A stretch of 64,000 nt of DNA from Corynebacterium sp. (lineage in GTDB: Bacteria > Actinomycetota > Actinomycetes > Mycobacteriales > Mycobacteriaceae): NCBI RefSeq assembly GCF_030532715.1, contig NZ_JAUNKO010000003.1, positions 248,001 through 312,000 on the forward strand. The letters run 5' to 3'. Below the pieces are notes generated by a model. It had not been told where the DNA came from, did not search any database, and worked only from the letters and a program-made list of their open reading frames with translations. Each line of letters begins with the position of its first letter. Position 1 is the stretch's first letter. This document shows, piece by piece, positions 54,656 through 63,156 of this stretch. The translations under genes and the position numbers were made by a program.

Positions 54656-55000
54656 ATGGCACAGCAACCCGTACAGATCGGCACTATTGACGATTTCGAA
54701 CAGGAAGAAGGCAAGGTCATCGAGTCGGATGTCACCGGAATCGAAGCCGCCATCGCGGTGTTCCGCACCGAGGATGATGAGTTTTACGCGCTCGATGATG
54801 TGTGCACCCACGGGAACGCCTCGCTGGCAGAAGGCTGGGTGGAAGGTGCGGAAGTGGAATGCCCGCTGCACGCGGGGAAGTTTTGCCTGAAAACGGGCAA
54901 GGTGTTGAGCATGCCGGCGGTGGAAGACATGGTCACCCACAAAGTTGAGTTGCGCGGCGACGAGGTGTGGCTCTACCCAGGTACCCCGGCGGGAGCGTAG
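54656..55000 (+). CDS. Rieske-type ferredoxin of the dioxygenase system
   Basis: Passes electrons from the reductase to the oxygenase. ATG at 54656, 114 residues. [2Fe-2S] ligands Cys50, His52, Cys69, His72 (CTHGN...CPLHAG). Two bases after the alpha-subunit stop, AAGGAG upstream. The only ferredoxin of this kind in the catabolic region, so it may serve both dioxygenases. Confidence 0.93.
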   Translation: MAQQPVQIGTIDDFEQEEGKVIESDVTGIEAAIAVFRTEDDEFYALDDVCTHGNASLAEGWVEGAEVECPLHAGKFCLKTGKVLSMPAVEDMVTHKVELRGDEVWLYPGTPAGA

Positions 55001-55005
55001 CGGAC

Positions 55006-56208
55006 ATGACCACAACGACCATTATTGGTGGCGGCATCGGTGGTTTCACACTGGCGAGCGAACTGCGCTCCCGGGGTTACGCCGGCGCGGTGACCATCAT
55101 TGACCCCCACGGATTGCCGTACGATCGGCCGCCGCTGTCCAAGGAAATCCTGTCCGGCGAGAAAAACGCCGAGCAACTGTTGTTGGCGCCACGCAGCTGG
55201 TACGAAGAAAACAACGTTGCTATTGAACGCGGCGCCGTTGGCCGCATTGATCCAGCCGAACGCATGTTGGTTATGGAAGACGGCACCACCCGTTCATTCG
55301 ACAACTTGGTGTTGGCTACGGGTGGCGTGCCGCGCAACATTCCGGGCTTTGAGGACCCCACGTTGCACGTGCTGCGAACCGTCGACGATGCCGAGCGGTT
55401 GAAAAAAGTGCTGCGCCCCGGCGTGCACCTTGCCATCGTAGGCGCAGGCTTGATCGGAGCCGAGGTGGCTTCCTCCGCCCGCGCACTGGGGGCCGAGGTG
55501 ACGCTTATCGACCCCGCGCCCGTTGCCCTCGTACCTGCCCTCGGCGAGGCGTTGGCGCAGCGCTTGCACGAGTTGCACGCCACCCACGGCGTGCGGACCA
55601 TCACGGGGTTAACCACCGCCATTGAACACACCGAAAAAGGCTACGTGATCAGCGTGGACGGGCAGGAATCCGTGACCGCTGACCAAGTGCTCATGGCCGT
55701 GGGTATCGTGCCGGAGGAACGGCTCGCGCGCAGCGCGGAACTGGATTGCGATGGTGGCGTCCTAGTCAACCACGCCCAGCAAACCAGCATGGACCGGGTG
55801 TGGGCGATCGGGGATTGTGCCCGCACGCGCAATGCGGACGGAACGTTGCAACGCCGCCATGAGCACTGGGAGTCCGCGGTGTTCGAGGCGCAGATAGCCG
55901 CGGCGTCGATATGCGGGGATGAGCTGCCGAAACACGGTGCTCCGTGGTTTTGGACGGACCGCTACGGGGTGCATGTGGAGGGGGTGGGTTCCATGACGGA
56001 GCCTGGGACGACGGTGCTTCGGATGGCTGCGGACGGCCAAGCGCAGGTGGCGTTTCGGGTGCGTGACGATGGCAGGCTCGCGGGGTGCGCCGCCATAGAT
56101 AATGGCATGGCTGTTCGAGCCGCTCGGCGGCTGATTGACCGGCAGATTGTCGTCGACCCCGCGCAATTGCAAGACCCTTCCATCAACTTGAAAAAGCTTG
56201 CACGTTAG
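55006..56208 (+). CDS. NADH-dependent ferredoxin reductase of the dioxygenase system
   Basis: FAD flavoprotein that takes electrons from NADH to the Rieske ferredoxin. ATG at 55006, 400 residues. FAD motif TIIGGGIGGF at 5-14, NAD motif IVGAGLIGAEVASSARALG near 144-162, and WAIGDCAR near 265-272. The same architecture as HcaD/BphA4. The only such reductase in the window. Confidence 0.92.
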   Translation: MTTTTIIGGGIGGFTLASELRSRGYAGAVTIIDPHGLPYDRPPLSKEILSGEKNAEQLLLAPRSWYEENNVAIERGAVGRIDPAERMLVMEDGTTRSFDNLVLATGGVPRNIPGFEDPTLHVLRTVDDAERLKKVLRPGVHLAIVGAGLIGAEVASSARALGAEVTLIDPAPVALVPALGEALAQRLHELHATHGVRTITGLTTAIEHTEKGYVISVDGQESVTADQVLMAVGIVPEERLARSAELDCDGGVLVNHAQQTSMDRVWAIGDCARTRNADGTLQRRHEHWESAVFEAQIAAASICGDELPKHGAPWFWTDRYGVHVEGVGSMTEPGTTVLRMAADGQAQVAFRVRDDGRLAGCAAIDNGMAVRAARRLIDRQIVVDPAQLQDPSINLKKLAR

Positions 56209-56218
56209 GACTACGGCA

Positions 56219-56776
56219 ATGACTGACTATCTCAGCAAAGAGGGCGTTGAACTCGGTGAACGGGTAGACGCCCAGCTCTACTATGAGTTGCAGAACTACT
56301 ACTACGACGAGGCGGACCTGCTTGATGAGGGCCGCTACGTGGACTGGCTCGAGCACTTCGACGACGACCTCTACTATTGGGCGCCGACTCGAACAAATCG
56401 TCTGAGGCGGCAGCAGGCCTTGGCCATCGCCGGGCCCGAAGACACCGCGTTTTACGACGAAACGAAAGAATCCCTGGCGTGGCGTATCCGCCGCTTCGAT
56501 TCTGGCATGGCATGGGCCGAAGACCCGCCCTCGCGCACCCGGCATTTGATCACGAACCTCACCGCTCGACACGCGCGTGTCGACGCCGCGCCCGTCCTGG
56601 AGGTGCGTACCAACTTCCTGGTGTGGCGTACCCGGCTCGAGCGTGAGCGCGATATTTTCGCGGGTACCCGAACGGATTTGCTGCGCAACGTCGAGGGGAA
56701 GTGGAAAATTTTTGACCGGCGGATCCTGCTGGACATCAACGTCCTGCCTTCCAAAAACATTTCCACGTTTTTCTAG
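56219..56776 (+). CDS. ring-hydroxylating dioxygenase, beta subunit (first)
   Basis: Small structural subunit that assembles with alpha as alpha3beta3. ATG at 56219, 185 residues. SnoaL-like cone fold with YYYDEADLLDEGRYVDWLEHF near 25-45, MAWAEDPPSRTRHLITNL near 99-116 and the FDRRILLDINVLPSKNIS end. The family hallmark PPSRTRH is intact. Confidence 0.9.
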   Translation: MTDYLSKEGVELGERVDAQLYYELQNYYYDEADLLDEGRYVDWLEHFDDDLYYWAPTRTNRLRRQQALAIAGPEDTAFYDETKESLAWRIRRFDSGMAWAEDPPSRTRHLITNLTARHARVDAAPVLEVRTNFLVWRTRLERERDIFAGTRTDLLRNVEGKWKIFDRRILLDINVLPSKNISTFF

Positions 56777-56788
56777 GGAGCTTGAGCG

Positions 56789-57607
56789 ATGTTAGCAGGA
56801 ACAACCGCATTTATTACCGGGGCCGGTTCCGGGTTGGGTGCGGCATTAGCAAAAAGGTTCGCAGCGGAAGGTGCCTATGTGGCGGCAGTGGACGTGGATC
56901 TCGACCGCGTTCAAGCCGTGGTGGATACCTTGCCGGACGGGCGCGGGCTAGCGCTGGCTGCGGACGTGCGAGATGCGGATGCGTTGGTCGGCGCGGTGGC
57001 GAAAACCAAAGATGCGTTCGGGCGTTTGGACACCGTAATTCCCAACGCGGGGATCTGGGACTACAACCGGTCGGTCACCCGGCACAGCGGCGCCGAACTA
57101 GGGGAGGTATTCGATGAGGTGTTCGCGATCAACGTGAAGGGTTACTTGTTGACCGTTGCGGCGACGTGGCGGGAATTGGTGGCCACCCGCGGCTCGATCA
57201 TCATGACCTTGTCCAATGCGGCGTTTTACGCCGCCGGTGGCGGTCCCGTGTACACCGCCAGCAAATTCGCCGATCGCGGGCTGATGCTGCAATTCGCCTA
57301 TGAGCTCGCTCCGAAGGTGCGGGTGAACGGTGTCGCGGTCGGTGGCATGCGAACTGATCTTCGGGGCCCCGCGTCGTTGGGGTTGGAACGCCGCAGGTTG
57401 AGGGACACGTTCGATCGGCGGGCGTCGGCAAGCAATCCGTACATCCCGCTGCACGATATCGATACCGATCCGGCGACGTTCACAGGGCCATACGTCATGT
57501 TGGCGTCGCCAGCAGAGGCCGGAAACATCACCGGCGCCATCATCAACGCCGACGGCGGAATCGCCGCACGCGGATTCGAACACGCGGCAGGAGGAGACGA
57601 CCTGTGA
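56789..57607 (+). CDS. hcaB: cis-dihydrodiol dehydrogenase (SDR)
   Basis: Short-chain dehydrogenase that re-aromatises the dihydrodiol to a catechol with NAD. 272 residues. GAGSGLG at 11-17, NAG (PNAGIWDYNRS near 86-96), and the catalytic Tyr155/Lys159 pair (YTASK). The size and the position after the beta subunit fit HcaB/BphB. The ligase start overlaps its stop by four bases. Confidence 0.85.
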   Translation: MLAGTTAFITGAGSGLGAALAKRFAAEGAYVAAVDVDLDRVQAVVDTLPDGRGLALAADVRDADALVGAVAKTKDAFGRLDTVIPNAGIWDYNRSVTRHSGAELGEVFDEVFAINVKGYLLTVAATWRELVATRGSIIMTLSNAAFYAAGGGPVYTASKFADRGLMLQFAYELAPKVRVNGVAVGGMRTDLRGPASLGLERRRLRDTFDRRASASNPYIPLHDIDTDPATFTGPYVMLASPAEAGNITGAIINADGGIAARGFEHAAGGDDL

Positions 57608-59205
57608 TTATCACCGGAGTAAGCCATTATCTAGAAACCATCGATATCAACCCGTGCGCCCAGGTGGTGCGCCACGCCGCGTACCAACCCGAGCAACTCG
57701 CACTGATTTACGAAGGTGAGTTGGTTTCGTATGACGAGCTGCAGCGCATTGTGAAGGCCTGGGCAGCGCACCTCGACGACGCGGGCGTTCGACAAGGTGA
57801 TCGAGTTGCGTATCTGGGTATGAACTCGAAGTCCTTTATCTATGCCATGCTCGCCGCCTGGTGGCTCGGCGCGACGTTTATGCCGCTCAACTTCAGACTT
57901 TCAGAATCCGAAGTTTCCCAGCTATTGATGCAGGGTACGCCGCACACGGTCGTGGTGGAAGGCACGCACCTGCCGATGGCGAAACACATCTATGGGATCG
58001 AGCGCCACCACGTAGTGATCGTCGACGACGATGCGCACGCACCGGTAGACGGTCGCGTGCCGCTGTATTGGCACACTGCTACGAAAGCCGCGGCGACAAG
58101 CGTGGCGGATCTGGGCAAACCAAGGCCGATGACCATGAGCGATCTCGCCTTGTTGCTATTTACCTCCGGAACCACCGGATTGCCGAAAGGTGCGCAGCTG
58201 ACCTTTGGAAACCTGTGGTGGAACTCAGTCAATGTGGACACCATGGTGGATACGCGCCCCGGCGACATCACGATGGCGAGTGCCCCGCTATTCCACGTCG
58301 GCGCTTTGAACTCCTTTGCTATCCGGGCGTTGGTGCGGGGCAATACGGTGTTGATTCACCGGCACTTTGACCCGGAAGTGGTGATGCGAGACATCGAGCA
58401 ATATCGGGTCGGTTCGTCGTTCCTTGTTCCCGCGCAATTAGAAGCTATGTACGCACATCCGAAGTTTGCGGACGCCAAACTGGATTCAATGCGGGCAACT
58501 ATCTGTGCGGGGGCGCCCGTGCCGCCGGTGCTGATCCGCCGCTACCTAGAGAAAGGCGTGAACGTGCAGCAGGCGTGGGGGTTGACGGAAACCGCGCCGT
58601 TTGCCACCTACCTGCCACCAAGTATGACGGAAACGAAAGTCGGATCGTGTGGCATCCCAATGCCTTATACACAGATTCGATTGGTAAATCCGGATACCGG
58701 CGAAGAGGTGCGCGAAGCCGGTGAGACCGGGGAGCTTTGGGTACGCGGACCGAACGTGGCCACGGGGTATTGGAACAACCCGGAGATCACCCAGAACTCT
58801 TATACGGCGGGCTGGTTCCACACCGGCGATCTTGGTCACCGCGACGAAGACGGCTACTACTACATCGTGGATCGGCTCAAAGACATGATCATCACCGGCG
58901 GCGAGAACGTCTATCCGGCGGAAGTTGAGCGCGTAGTCGCAGAAATGGATGGTGTGCGCGGCAATGCCGTCGTGGGCGTGCCGGATGAAAAATGGGGCGA
59001 AAGTGTGGTGTCCGTGGTGCAGCTCGATCCGGGTGCCGATATCACGCTCGAACAGCTACGCGAACACTGTGAACGGCATTTGGCGCGGTATAAGCTGCCG
59101 AAGCGCCTCGTGATCGTCGATGAAATCGCAAGGAATTCCGCCGGGAAGATCGACAAGCTCGCCATCCGCCGACATGTGCTCGATCTGCTGGAGGAGCAGC
59201 AATGA
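57604..59205 (+). CDS. acyl-CoA ligase (AMP-forming)
   Basis: Activates a carboxylic acid as acyl-AMP, then as CoA thioester. GTG at 57604, 533 residues. ANL motifs LLFTSGTTGLPKGAQL near 184-199, QAWGLTETAPF near 323-333, TGDLGHRDEDGYYYIVDRLKDMIITGGENVYP near 406-437, and C-terminal Lys in NSAGKIDK near 517-524. Probably acts on an aromatic or phenylpropanoid acid. Its presence among dioxygenase genes is unusual, since the Hca/Mhp route works on free acids. Confidence 0.85.
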   Translation: MIITGVSHYLETIDINPCAQVVRHAAYQPEQLALIYEGELVSYDELQRIVKAWAAHLDDAGVRQGDRVAYLGMNSKSFIYAMLAAWWLGATFMPLNFRLSESEVSQLLMQGTPHTVVVEGTHLPMAKHIYGIERHHVVIVDDDAHAPVDGRVPLYWHTATKAAATSVADLGKPRPMTMSDLALLLFTSGTTGLPKGAQLTFGNLWWNSVNVDTMVDTRPGDITMASAPLFHVGALNSFAIRALVRGNTVLIHRHFDPEVVMRDIEQYRVGSSFLVPAQLEAMYAHPKFADAKLDSMRATICAGAPVPPVLIRRYLEKGVNVQQAWGLTETAPFATYLPPSMTETKVGSCGIPMPYTQIRLVNPDTGEEVREAGETGELWVRGPNVATGYWNNPEITQNSYTAGWFHTGDLGHRDEDGYYYIVDRLKDMIITGGENVYPAEVERVVAEMDGVRGNAVVGVPDEKWGESVVSVVQLDPGADITLEQLREHCERHLARYKLPKRLVIVDEIARNSAGKIDKLAIRRHVLDLLEEQQ

Positions 59206-59516
59206 GCGCGTCATTCATAGCGCAGTCGTCGCTGCGGCACACGTACCCCTTCAGCCGTCACGACATGGAACTGGCGTACAGCACGGCGGAGCAGTTGCGC
59301 TCGGATACTGAGGCGTTGTACGCCGCGCACCCGCGGTGTCGGCGGGTAGTAGTTGCCGTCCCAGAAGGCGATATTGGCGCCATTGCCGGGTGCGAAGATG
59401 CTGGATATCGGTATGTTCTTGACGTGCAATTGCGCGACGGGACGGAAGTTTCCCTCATGGTGAACGAGCCAGCATGGGTGACCTGCAAAGATACAGAAGA
59501 AATGGAACTCACATGA
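59202..59516 (+). CDS. small protein, resembles the end of a GNAT acetyltransferase
   Basis: 104 residues, overlapping the genes on both sides by four bases each. The C-terminal half (IAGCEDAGYRYVLDVQLRDGTEVSLMV) looks like the last strands of a GNAT fold. The acetyl-CoA-binding Q/RxxGxG/A loop is not seen, so it is likely too short for catalysis. Function unknown. Confidence 0.6.
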   Translation: MSASFIAQSSLRHTYPFSRHDMELAYSTAEQLRSDTEALYAAHPRCRRVVVAVPEGDIGAIAGCEDAGYRYVLDVQLRDGTEVSLMVNEPAWVTCKDTEEMELT

Positions 59517-59929
59517 GCTTTATAGAACAGTGGAACGATTTCTATTCGCGCGTTGACGACGTAGCTGTCACCCTCAATCTTTACCCAATTTCGGGTTCAG
59601 CTGAGGAAGTCCGTGTGGGTATGCCGCTGCACCAAGCGATCACGCAGCCCGCGGGGATGTTCTCGGCGCCTGCGCTGTTTGGGCTCGCCGACATTTGCGG
59701 GACGTGGCTGGCTATGCAGCAGGTCCCGCGCGGCGTCTTCCCGCTCGCCGTCAGTTCATCTGTGAACGTGGTTTCGAACAAAAAGGAGGGGGACGCGGTG
59801 GCCACCGCGACGATTGTGCGCGCCGGTCGCACCGTGATCGTCACCGATACTGTTGTTCGATCGTCGGTTGACGACGCCGTGCTCGCCAAAGTCGTGACCA
59901 CTTATACGGTTCCGCAACCGAAGGCGTAG
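59513..59929 (+). CDS. PaaI-type hotdog thioesterase
   Basis: Hydrolyses a CoA thioester, likely to recycle CoA from dead-end aromatic CoA adducts. ATG at 59513 overlaps the preceding stop; 138 residues. The hotdog fold is suggested by PAGMFSAPALFGLADICGTWLAM near 44-66 and the AVATATIVRAGRTVIVTDTVV strand region. Last gene of the first dioxygenase operon, followed by a strong terminator. Confidence 0.85.
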   Translation: MSFIEQWNDFYSRVDDVAVTLNLYPISGSAEEVRVGMPLHQAITQPAGMFSAPALFGLADICGTWLAMQQVPRGVFPLAVSSSVNVVSNKKEGDAVATATIVRAGRTVIVTDTVVRSSVDDAVLAKVVTTYTVPQPKA

Positions 59930-59956
59930 CCAGGTCAACGACACACAGAGACTGCC

Positions 59957-60000
59957 ACCTCGCCGCGCGCTGGCACCCTGCCGGCCCGGCGAGGTTTTTC
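59957..60000 (+). terminator. intrinsic terminator of first dioxygenase operon
   Basis: 9-bp stem ACCTCGCCG (59957-59965) with CGGCGAGGT (59987-59995), followed by a T-run. It separates the two dioxygenase operons. Confidence 0.88.
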
Positions 60001-60085
60001 TCTGCGCGCAGAACCCGTCCTTGGTGGGGTTCGGCGGCGGTGAGCTGCGGTGTACGCCGCCGGTTGTTGCAGCTCATCGCGGGTA

Positions 60086-60119
60086 CGTTCCAATCTCCGG
60101 AACGGTGACTTAAAACACA
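60086..60119. promoter_or_regulatory. composite operator site D (second dioxygenase operon)
   Basis: GTTCC-AATCTCC-GGAAC (60087-60103) followed by GGTGA-CTTAAA-ACACA (60104-60119). Same order and nearly the same spacing as sites B and C, 107 bases before the second alpha-subunit gene. Confidence 0.75.
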
Positions 60120-60225
60120 ATAGTGATTGCGGTTACGTTATTTTTGCAAGCTGATTCACCAGCAAATCGTTCAGATTTTGCATTTCTGACTATCCCCGCC
60201 AAAACCCGCGTACAAGGAGGAACTT

Positions 60226-61584
60226 GTGCCAGATATACACCAGCTCATTGACCCAATAGGAGGGTACGTCTCGGGCAAAATATTTGTAGATGAGGAAATC
60301 TACGCCCAAGAACTTGAACATGTTTGGCAGCGCACCTGGGTGTTTTTAGCGCACGATTCAATGCTTCCCAAAAAAGGTAGCTACATTCAAACCTATATTG
60401 GAGAAGACCCAATTATTGTGGTGCGGCAACGCTCCGGCGAAGTGACCGCGTTTCTCAACCAGTGCCGGCACCGCGGCATGCGGATTTGCCGGGCCGATCG
60501 GGGCGTGGCAAAGAGCTTTATGTGCTCGTTCCATGGTTGGGCCTACGACCTGCAAGGGAACCTCGTGGATATCCCGCACGAGGATAACGCCTACCCGCAA
60601 GGTTTGGACAAATCTAAACTCAGCGCAATTCGTGTCCCCCGCATAGAAAACTACAACGGATTCATTTTCGGATCTTGGGACGAGACCATTCTACCGCTCG
60701 AGGAATATTTAGGAAACGCCAAATACTACTTGGATGGCTATATTGATCGCTACGAGGGTGGCATGGAAGCGATTGCGGTACACAAATGGGTGTTGCCAGC
60801 AAACTGGAAGTTCAATGTTGAACAACCAACCTCCGATATGCAGCATTCCGAAATCAGCCATGTTTCCGCGGTGGAGGCCCTCGCTAGCGGTTCCGATACT
60901 TTTAACCGAAAAACAGGCAGGGAGAAGGTTCCTACGGGGCGTCAATTCTTCAGCCCGTACGGCCACGGCGGCGCATTCTTTGGCAAACGTGGCAACGAAA
61001 TCCCCAACACCGCCCCGGCGCTGGTGGATTGGGAACACACGGTCCGCAGCAGCATTGAACAGCGGCTCGGCGAGTTCCGCGAAGTCCGTGGACACATGAA
61101 CGTGTTCCCCAACTTCATGCTGCTGGGCAACTACACGTTCCGCGTCACACACCCGCGTGGCCCGCACGAAATGGAAATTTGGTCGTGGGCATTCGTGCCC
61201 AAGGACGCGCCCGAGGAGGTCAAGGAAGCAATCCGCGTCGACGTCATGCGTACGTTTTCACCCGGCGGCATGTTCGAACAAGACGATGCCGAAAACTGGG
61301 AGGAAATGCAGCGCATTTTGCGTGGCGCGAAGGCCCGCAAGACCGGGTTCACCTACAACATGCGGGGTGTGCCGGTTACCCACGATGACGACGGTTACCC
61401 CGGCGGTTCCACCGCCCACGTGTACTCGGACAATGCCGCGTTGAATATGTACGGCTTCTATCGCGATCTGATGGCCGGCCACACCTGGGAAGAACTCAAA
61501 GCCATGCGCAACGGCACCCCCGAGGTGGCAACCGCCGATTTCAGCGCCGTGCTGGAAACCGCCGCGACCGGGAAGGGAAACTGA
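60226..61584 (+). CDS. ring-hydroxylating dioxygenase, alpha subunit (second)
   Basis: Second catalytic subunit, 452 residues, GTG at 60226 with AAGGAGGA upstream. Rieske ligands Cys80, His82, Cys100, His103 (CRHRG...CSFHGW). Mononuclear site Asp204, His207, His212 in the motif SDMQHSEISH, with Gln where most family members have Tyr. C-terminal carboxylate segment EQDDAENWEEM is intact. Clearly distinct from the first alpha subunit over most of its length. No ferredoxin or reductase follows, so it must borrow electrons. Substrate unknown. Confidence 0.9.
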   Translation: MPDIHQLIDPIGGYVSGKIFVDEEIYAQELEHVWQRTWVFLAHDSMLPKKGSYIQTYIGEDPIIVVRQRSGEVTAFLNQCRHRGMRICRADRGVAKSFMCSFHGWAYDLQGNLVDIPHEDNAYPQGLDKSKLSAIRVPRIENYNGFIFGSWDETILPLEEYLGNAKYYLDGYIDRYEGGMEAIAVHKWVLPANWKFNVEQPTSDMQHSEISHVSAVEALASGSDTFNRKTGREKVPTGRQFFSPYGHGGAFFGKRGNEIPNTAPALVDWEHTVRSSIEQRLGEFREVRGHMNVFPNFMLLGNYTFRVTHPRGPHEMEIWSWAFVPKDAPEEVKEAIRVDVMRTFSPGGMFEQDDAENWEEMQRILRGAKARKTGFTYNMRGVPVTHDDDGYPGGSTAHVYSDNAALNMYGFYRDLMAGHTWEELKAMRNGTPEVATADFSAVLETAATGKGN

Positions 61585-61586
61585 AC

Positions 61587-62159
61587 ATGCTTTCAAATCA
61601 AACCCGCGCTGAGGAGCTTCGGGTCGACGCAGAGACCGAGCGCGCCATCACCCGCTTTCTCTACGACGAGGCCGAACTCATAGACAACATGGAGTGGGAT
61701 ACCTGGCTCGAATGTATGCACCCAGATATCTACTATTGGGCGCCCGTTCGGGAAAACCGTGTCGCACGGGAACGCTCCCAGGAGTTTTACCCCAAAGGCA
61801 CGTCCGTCTATTTCGAGGAAGGACACGAATACCTACGGCAGCGCGTATTTCGCCTGCAAACCAACATGGCGTGGGCGGAGGAACCGCCGTCGCGTTCCCG
61901 CCACCTCATTACAAATATTCGTATCGACGCCCATACCGCCGACGGTCCAGCCGACGCGACCGCCCGAAAATTCAATGTGCGTTCGAATTTCTTGATTTAC
62001 CGGAGCCGTGGGGAACGCAGCCAAGACATCATCGCCGGGGAACGCCGCGACATTATCGTCGCTGTCCCCGAATTTGCGTACGGGTTTCAAGTGCTGGAAC
62101 GCGAAATCCGATTCGACATGTCCACGATCCTGGTGAAGAACCTCAGCCTGTTCTACTAA
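61587..62159 (+). CDS. ring-hydroxylating dioxygenase, beta subunit (second)
   Basis: Partner of the preceding alpha subunit, two bases downstream; 190 residues. FLYDEAELIDNMEWDTWLECM near 24-44 and NMAWAEEPPSRSRHLITNI near 93-111 carry the family motif. Ends with the FDMSTILVKNLSLFY segment typical of beta subunits. Confidence 0.9.
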   Translation: MLSNQTRAEELRVDAETERAITRFLYDEAELIDNMEWDTWLECMHPDIYYWAPVRENRVARERSQEFYPKGTSVYFEEGHEYLRQRVFRLQTNMAWAEEPPSRSRHLITNIRIDAHTADGPADATARKFNVRSNFLIYRSRGERSQDIIAGERRDIIVAVPEFAYGFQVLEREIRFDMSTILVKNLSLFY

Positions 62160-62175
62160 CGGAAAGGTGTCCAAC

Positions 62176-63156
62176 ATGAAAACGCTGCGACTTGGGCGCA
62201 TCGGTGTTGTCGTCTACGACATCGAGCAAGCCAAGCGAAACTACACATACATGTACGACATCACCAGCTGGGACACCCAGGAGTACGCCCCAGCTCAAGC
62301 GATGTCCTATGGGCGCGAGGTGACTGGTGCCCGCTGGATCAGTGCGTGCGGCTCCACGGGCGCATTCACCTTCGAGCTGGTGCAGCCGCTGGCCGGCGAG
62401 TCCCCATTTCACGAGCATTTACGTACGAAACGCGAAGGAATTGCGTTTTTGCAGGTCGTGGTGGATGGTGACCCGCAGGCGCATTTTCGATCCCTCGGCA
62501 TCCCCGTCGCCTACACCGCAGGTGAACGAGTTTTCTATGACACGCGTAAGAGTCTCGGTGGCTTCCTAGTTGAGGCGGTACCTCACGACGTGTTCGCTGA
62601 CGCTTTGATGCCGGCGGAACCACCAACAGACCCCGCGCTACCCACCGATCGGATTTTCCATTTCGGGGTGCTGGTGCACGATGTGCTCGAGGCGTTGCCC
62701 GCGTACCGCGACGTCTTTGGCATCACCAAGTTCGATTGCAAAACCTGGGAGACGGGTTGGGGTCGGCTGGACGCGCCGCAATACCGCGGTGAGCCCGTGG
62801 ATCATGGCTATTTCACCGCCCAAGGAATGGTCGGTGACTTCGGTTTCGAAATCATTCAAAGTAACCACGGCTCGAGCCACTACAATCGCGAGTTTTTTGA
62901 TGTCCGTGGTCCCGGCATCCACCATATTTTCCCGTGGTTGGCCCCCGATGACGTGGCGTGGGATTCGGTGGTAAGCCGCATGGGGGAGTTGGGCTACCCG
63001 CTGTGCATGGGTTCGACGTTGCGCGGGCAAGCTGCCGAGTTCGGCTATTTCGACACGTTCGACGCACTTGGCGGGTACCTCGTGGAGATCGTCGTCCGTC
63101 GCCGCACGCCGGAACCTGAGTTCGCGCAACCGGATTGGGTGGTGGATTACCAATGA
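62176..63156 (+). CDS. two-domain VOC-superfamily protein
   Basis: 326 residues, ATG at 62176 with GGAAAGG upstream. Two vicinal-oxygen-chelate domains (about 1-140 and 155-315). In the second, His (IFHFGVLV, near 160), His (GIHHIFPW, near 243) and Glu (GYLVEIVV, near 303) could bind metal as in extradiol dioxygenases or epimerases. The first domain lacks the matching histidines. Two-domain size and metal site in the second half are like type I extradiol dioxygenases. The usual late His/Tyr signature is not evident, so the reaction is open. Confidence 0.75.
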   Translation: MKTLRLGRIGVVVYDIEQAKRNYTYMYDITSWDTQEYAPAQAMSYGREVTGARWISACGSTGAFTFELVQPLAGESPFHEHLRTKREGIAFLQVVVDGDPQAHFRSLGIPVAYTAGERVFYDTRKSLGGFLVEAVPHDVFADALMPAEPPTDPALPTDRIFHFGVLVHDVLEALPAYRDVFGITKFDCKTWETGWGRLDAPQYRGEPVDHGYFTAQGMVGDFGFEIIQSNHGSSHYNREFFDVRGPGIHHIFPWLAPDDVAWDSVVSRMGELGYPLCMGSTLRGQAAEFGYFDTFDALGGYLVEIVVRRRTPEPEFAQPDWVVDYQ

